Assembly: GCA_964432985.1 (NCBI GenBank)
Contig: CAYSPT010000065.1
Coordinates: forward strand, 1-28,957
DNA: 28,957 bases
Source of the DNA: CAYSPT01 sp964432985
GTDB taxonomy: Bacteria; Muiribacteriota; CAYSPT01
Reading direction: 5' to 3'
The stretch's first letter is position 1. The number at the start of each line of letters is the position of its first letter. The notes beneath the pieces were generated by a model. The model had not been told where the DNA came from. It did no database searches and saw nothing but the letters and a program-made list of their open reading frames with translations. A program made the translations under genes and the position numbers. Positions 25,786 to 28,957 of this stretch are shown in pieces.

Positions 25786-26908
25786 GAAAAATGTCAGGAA
25801 AATAGCACTGCCCCGGTTGGCAGCGGCCGCCGAAACAATCTGCGTATATTTGTTTGACCTGGCGTGAAAATTCTTTGCTTCCCTCCTGGAACCCGCATGC
25901 CAGTTCGCGGACCTGGCAAAGGAACTGCAGGTTTATAAGCTTTCCTTCGAGGGGAAGGTCCCGTCCGTCGAGCTTCAAGGCATTAACCCCGCTGGTGATG
26001 AAGTCGGCCACGGCGCATGCCCCGCACTGTCCTCCCCGTTTCATGGAAATAAAAAGCCCGAATTGACGCTCGATAGTCCCGGCGGCGGGTGAGGATGGAC
26101 CAGGTTGGGAATCCCGGTGCCGGAAGCACCGGTACGGAAGCTGGCACGGTAGCACCTGGGAGGCGGCCAACCGTCTCGCCACCGGAGAAGCCAGCAGGGG
26201 ACGTAACAAGAACGACGGTAATTTAGCCAATATCTTCGACATGTCCAGCTGCCGCTCCAGGTTGACGTTGTTCTGCGGCGAACCGGGATCGGTGCCTTTT
26301 TTGTGCCCGAATGTACAGAATCCTTCCAGGTTCCGGCAGTGGTTGCCAACCACGAAGGTTTCGATTGAAATCCCGTCCGAATCGCGGGCTATAGTTTCTA
26401 CTTCACTCTTTGACAGCTGGTCGGGAACGATGATCCGCCGGGCACCGAGCTCATGGAAAAAAACAGCCGCTTTCGGATTGAGGACGCCCGCGTTGGAGCT
26501 GACATGGATCTCTCCGGTGAATCCCCGGTCCTTGAGAAGAATGATGAGGTTAAGATTTCCGACAATAAACCTGCGGACTCCCCTGTCGTACATTCTATTC
26601 ATGTATTGAAGGATGAATTCCAGCTGGTCCGGCGTGTAGGGAGAAGCGTTTACCGCCAGGGCCAGTCCGACGGATAGACGGTCCGCTTCTTTGACCGCTT
26701 GCACCAGCTCTTCTTCGTCCGGGAAATTGGCCCTCGGGGAGCATGAAAGGTTGAGGGAGTCCGGGTATGAGTATGTGTCGAGCCAGGCCGGGGGTATATA
26801 ACCACAGTAGACTTCGTCTGCGCCATCCCGGGCCAGGGCTTCGAGTTCAGCCAGTCTGGTGAGAGGGGAGATAATGAGCGGTCGTTGGTACTCAGCCTCA
26901 TTCGGCAC
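25775..26908 (-). CDS. Peptidase U32 family protein (UbiU/UbiV/RlhA superfamily), likely Fe-S protein
   Basis: 377 aa. Begins with the U32 pattern LAELEALARDGADEVYCG, then LALAVNASPYTPDQLE, GVRRFIVGNLN and IHVSSNAGVLNPKAAVFFHELGARRIIVPDQLS, a TIM-barrel typical of the family. Cysteines are clustered: C191 and C198, C255 and C261, C295 and C298, and C358, C363 and C368. Studied members (UbiU, UbiV, RlhA) bind 4Fe-4S clusters and act in hydroxylation of quinones or rRNA rather than proteolysis; which role applies here is unknown. The GTG start has AAAGGGGA upstream, and a TACAAT (complement of 26940-26945) could be its -10 box. The final HPE and stop come from an inserted repeat, so the C terminus may be altered. 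It heads a minus-strand transcript with the next two genes. Confidence 0.85.
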   Translation of the reverse strand: MPNEAEYQRPLIISPLTRLAELEALARDGADEVYCGYIPPAWLDTYSYPDSLNLSCSPRANFPDEEELVQAVKEADRLSVGLALAVNASPYTPDQLEFILQYMNRMYDRGVRRFIVGNLNLIILLKDRGFTGEIHVSSNAGVLNPKAAVFFHELGARRIIVPDQLSKSEVETIARDSDGISIETFVVGNHCRNLEGFCTFGHKKGTDPGSPQNNVNLERQLDMSKILAKLPSFLLRPLLASPVARRLAASQVLPCQLPYRCFRHRDSQPGPSSPAAGTIERQFGLFISMKRGGQCGACAVADFITSGVNALKLDGRDLPLEGKLINLQFLCQVRELACGFQEGSKEFSRQVKQIYADCFGGRCQPGQCYFPDIFHPE

Positions 26909-26999
26909 GGACTATCCCCTTTCCGGTTGCTGCTAGAAAATTGTAGCACAGGTAAGGCGGACATTGCATGTGTTTTCATCAGGGAGATAATGACAATGC

Positions 27000-27029
27000 T
27001 TGACCATGCAGTTCAATCTCAGTTATACT
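27000..27029 (+). promoter_or_regulatory. Promoter of the secreted-protein gene
   Basis: TTGACC (27000-27005), an 18-bp spacer and TATACT (27024-27029), about 34 bp before the GTG at 27063, within the divergent region shared with the U32 gene. Confidence 0.65.
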
Positions 27030-27062
27030 TTTACATCATCGGCGGGAAGGGTGACTTAAAAC

Positions 27063-27686
27063 GTGATTTCAAGAAAAGTTCTGACAGGCCTGCTCATGGT
27101 TGGCCTGTTAATCTGTTCGGCGCAGGTTTTTGCCGAAAAACTGGAGTTTGGCCCGGCTGGTTTCGAGCGGTTCGATTCAATGGTCAGTATCGAAATGGAT
27201 GGGCGTCCAAGTCCCGGAAAAACACTGGAGATTGTGATTGATGACGCTGGAAAAGCCGCTTACATTATGTACGGTGATCTGCTGGACAAGGATCTGAAAA
27301 GGATTTTCTTGAAGCCTTTATACCGGCATCCTACGTCACCTACCACCTGTCAAATAACCATCCCCGACGGAACGCAGGAGCTGCTGGTAAAAGTGTTCGA
27401 TTTCAACCGCGAATTTCTCACCGACTGCTCGTTCAACTTGAATCTTACTACCGGCAAACTTCAAAAAGTGGCGGAATACAAGGCTCTCACTCTTGGTCAG
27501 ATTATCTCGCAGGTGGAACTGTCTCCGGCAGTCACCAGCCGTGTCCGCGGGAAGGCAATCAAGGTCGAAGCAGTACGTCTACCCGATGGCAGCCGCTTCA
27601 TGGTCCGGTTCGAATTCGAGGACGGAAAAGCCCTGTCCATGGTGGTCACTGAAGCAGGAGTCATCAAGAGTTTGATTGAGAGGTAA
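27063..27686 (+). CDS. Secreted or periplasmic protein of unknown function
   Basis: 207 aa with a clear Sec signal peptide: MISRK, a hydrophobic core (residues 6-19) and an AQVFA site, cleaved after Ala24. The mature part is beta-rich and has no family I recognise; two cysteines (in TTCQITIP and TDCSFNLN) could form a disulphide. GTG 27063 follows GGGAAGGGTG. It has its own promoter and stands between the U32 gene (divergent) and groES. The spacer to groES contains a short hairpin (ACATCT/AGATGT, 27703-27719) with no T-run. Confidence 0.7.
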   Translation: MISRKVLTGLLMVGLLICSAQVFAEKLEFGPAGFERFDSMVSIEMDGRPSPGKTLEIVIDDAGKAAYIMYGDLLDKDLKRIFLKPLYRHPTSPTTCQITIPDGTQELLVKVFDFNREFLTDCSFNLNLTTGKLQKVAEYKALTLGQIISQVELSPAVTSRVRGKAIKVEAVRLPDGSRFMVRFEFEDGKALSMVVTEAGVIKSLIER

Positions 27687-27837
27687 GCCGGACCTGTCTG
27701 GGACATCTTCAGCAGATGTTGGGGAATTTCTGTACACTCCCGCCTGGTTAACATTCCATATATGAAGTGAGGAAAGCCAGTCTGGCCACTCATTATTCAG
27801 TTTTAGAAAAACAACAATTGAAAGGGGGTTTACCACC

Positions 27838-28152
27838 ATGCGCTTAAAGCCGTTGAATGATCACCTGGTGGTGAAACCGCGAGAGAAAAAACAGCAAACG
27901 AAAGGTGGACTGTATCTGCCGGATACCGTTGGGGAAAAACGACAGAATACAGGCAAGGTCATCGCTGTGGGACGTGGACGCGTCCTGGAAGACGGTTCCG
28001 TCCACCCGCTCGATATCAAGGAGGGGGACCTGGTGGTTTTTTCGAAATATTCAGGTGATGAAATAACAGTGGCCGACGAGAAGTTCCTGATATTGAAGGA
28101 ATCGGATATCCTGGCGGTCCTCACGACCGACCGGGAGATCGAAATGAAATAA
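27838..28152 (+). CDS. groES: Co-chaperonin GroES (Cpn10)
   Basis: The ring-shaped lid of the GroEL chaperonin. The sequence has LKPLNDHLVVKP, a mobile loop (KKQQTKGGLYLPD) that contacts GroEL, GKVIAVGRGRV, and VKEGD-like IKEGDLVVFSKYSGDEI. It is 104 aa, slightly longer than usual because of a charged tail (TTDREIEMK). AAAGGGGG precedes the ATG. groEL does not follow; dnaJ does, 15 bp downstream. No CIRCE-type inverted repeat (TTAGCACTC) or clear heat-shock promoter is visible upstream. Confidence 0.96.
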   Translation: MRLKPLNDHLVVKPREKKQQTKGGLYLPDTVGEKRQNTGKVIAVGRGRVLEDGSVHPLDIKEGDLVVFSKYSGDEITVADEKFLILKESDILAVLTTDREIEMK

Positions 28153-28167
28153 TTGTGGTGATTGCAC

Positions 28168-28957
28168 GTGGCCGGTAAAGATTTTTATGATGTACTGAGT
28201 GTGGGGCGTGACGCGTCCGACAGCGACATAAAGAAGGCGTACCGTTCGCTGGCGCGTAAGTATCATCCCGACGTGAGTTCCGAAGAGGACGCCACCGAGC
28301 GGTTCAAAGAAGTCCAGGCAGCCTACGATGTGTTGAAGGACCCCCAGAAACGCGCTGCATACGACCGGTATGGTCATGCCGGTTTGGAAGGCGGTGTCGG
28401 CGGTTTCGGGGGAGCGGGCTCCTTCGATGACATCTTTGGAAGTTTCGGCGGGCTGGGCAGCATCTTCGAAGATTTCTTCGGCGGCGCCCGCCAGACGGGC
28501 AGGACTGCAAAACGGGCTCGCCGGGGTCGCGACCTCAGAACTGAAGTAACGGTCACTCTTGAAGAATGCGCCCATGGTGTGGACAAGGAATTAGAAGTTG
28601 CCCGTCATGTCAGGTGTATTCGCTGCGGGGGAAACGGCGCCCAGCCTGGCACATCGCCCATGGCCTGTCCCGGTTGCCATGGCACGGGCCAACAGCAGCA
28701 CTCCCAGGGATTCTTTACCATAAGCACTACGTGCCGCACCTGCGGCGGTGCGGGGGAAGTGATCGTAAAAAAATGCGAGCAGTGCAAGGGCCGCGGCCGC
28801 GAAATCGAGCGCCGGAAATTGAGGGTGACCATCCCGGCCGGGATTCAGGACAGCATGCAGATGCGGTTGTCCGGCGAGGGCGAGGAAGGTGAAAACGGCG
28901 GGTTTTCGGGGGACCTCTACGTGGTAGTAGGCCTGGAGCCCCATGAGCTTTTTACCC
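28168..28957 (+). CDS. dnaJ: Chaperone DnaJ (3' partial)
   Basis: GTG 28168 opens a frame that runs off the right edge, with 263 residues visible. The J-domain begins AGKDFYDVLSVGRDASDSD and has the HPD motif needed to stimulate DnaK. A Gly/Phe-rich linker (about 75-120) follows, then all four CxxCxGxG zinc repeats: CIRCGGNG, CPGCHGTG, CRTCGGAG and CEQCKGRG. The start of C-terminal domain I/II follows, through LSGEGEEGENG and GDLYVVV. This is a type I (full-length class) DnaJ. It is probably co-transcribed with groES; grpE and dnaK are not in the window. Confidence 0.97.
   Translation, partial: MAGKDFYDVLSVGRDASDSDIKKAYRSLARKYHPDVSSEEDATERFKEVQAAYDVLKDPQKRAAYDRYGHAGLEGGVGGFGGAGSFDDIFGSFGGLGSIFEDFFGGARQTGRTAKRARRGRDLRTEVTVTLEECAHGVDKELEVARHVRCIRCGGNGAQPGTSPMACPGCHGTGQQQHSQGFFTISTTCRTCGGAGEVIVKKCEQCKGRGREIERRKLRVTIPAGIQDSMQMRLSGEGEEGENGGFSGDLYVVVGLEPHELFT

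Noticed and set aside
27687..27837. CIRCE or sigma-32 heat-shock site before groES
   Set aside because: No TTAGCACTC-type inverted repeat and no well-spaced heat-shock promoter boxes were found.

Overview
The window is a scaffold piece from an uncultured, probably Gram-negative bacterium. An O-antigen-ligase-type polymerase, a lipoprotein, a secreted protein and a TPR protein resembling the YbgF/BamD group all point to an outer membrane. Three runs of exactly 100 N (17639-17738, 22661-22760, 25118-25217) show a draft, metagenome-style assembly. I cannot name the phylum from sequence alone. The mix of a DUF2723 membrane protein, a TPR-tailed O-antigen ligase, an FHA-GAF-PP2C phosphatase and scattered housekeeping genes would fit an FCB-type or related candidate phylum, but that is inference.

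Layout. 1-8249 (+): the 3' part of an O-antigen ligase/TPR fusion overlaps tgt (queuosine tRNA modification). A palindromic repeat follows, then a small TPR protein, a DUF366 protein, a DUF2723 GT-C-like membrane protein and a lipoprotein. A strong bidirectional terminator separates the lipoprotein from a convergent STAS-domain gene. 8821-15820 (+): a close-packed run of accD, a 21-bp tandem repeat, accA, a primary sigma factor, PTS enzyme I and a large polytopic membrane protein. 15850-17081: tRNA-Val(GAC), a second STAS gene and tRNA-Ile(GAT), each tRNA with a readable promoter. Next come an inverted-repeat element fused to the tRNA-Ile 3' end, an AT-rich stretch and a 43-residue zinc-ribbon gene.

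17132-22531: a macrodomain gene (minus strand, its start lost in a gap) is divergent from the most remarkable gene here. That gene encodes a protein of about 1571 residues with a degenerate class-II glutamine amidotransferase domain, two GlmS-like SIS domains and a C-terminal region of about 600 residues that I do not recognise. 22550-26908 (minus): a U32-peptidase-family protein, an unrecognised partner gene interrupted by a gap, and an FHA-GAF-SpoIIE phosphatase whose last 47 bp are tandemly repeated beyond its stop. A 195-bp terminal-inverted-repeat element lies between the first two of these genes. 27063-28957 (+): a secreted protein, groES with no groEL after it, and dnaJ, which runs off the right edge.

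How they fit together. Envelope glycan assembly is represented by the ligase, the DUF2723 protein and the 706-aa membrane protein. Fatty-acid synthesis is represented by accD/accA, grouped with sigma-factor and PTS control genes. The PP2C phosphatase and the two STAS proteins are the classic parts of a partner-switching pathway, although no kinase is visible. The GlmS-like giant is the best candidate for an undescribed system.
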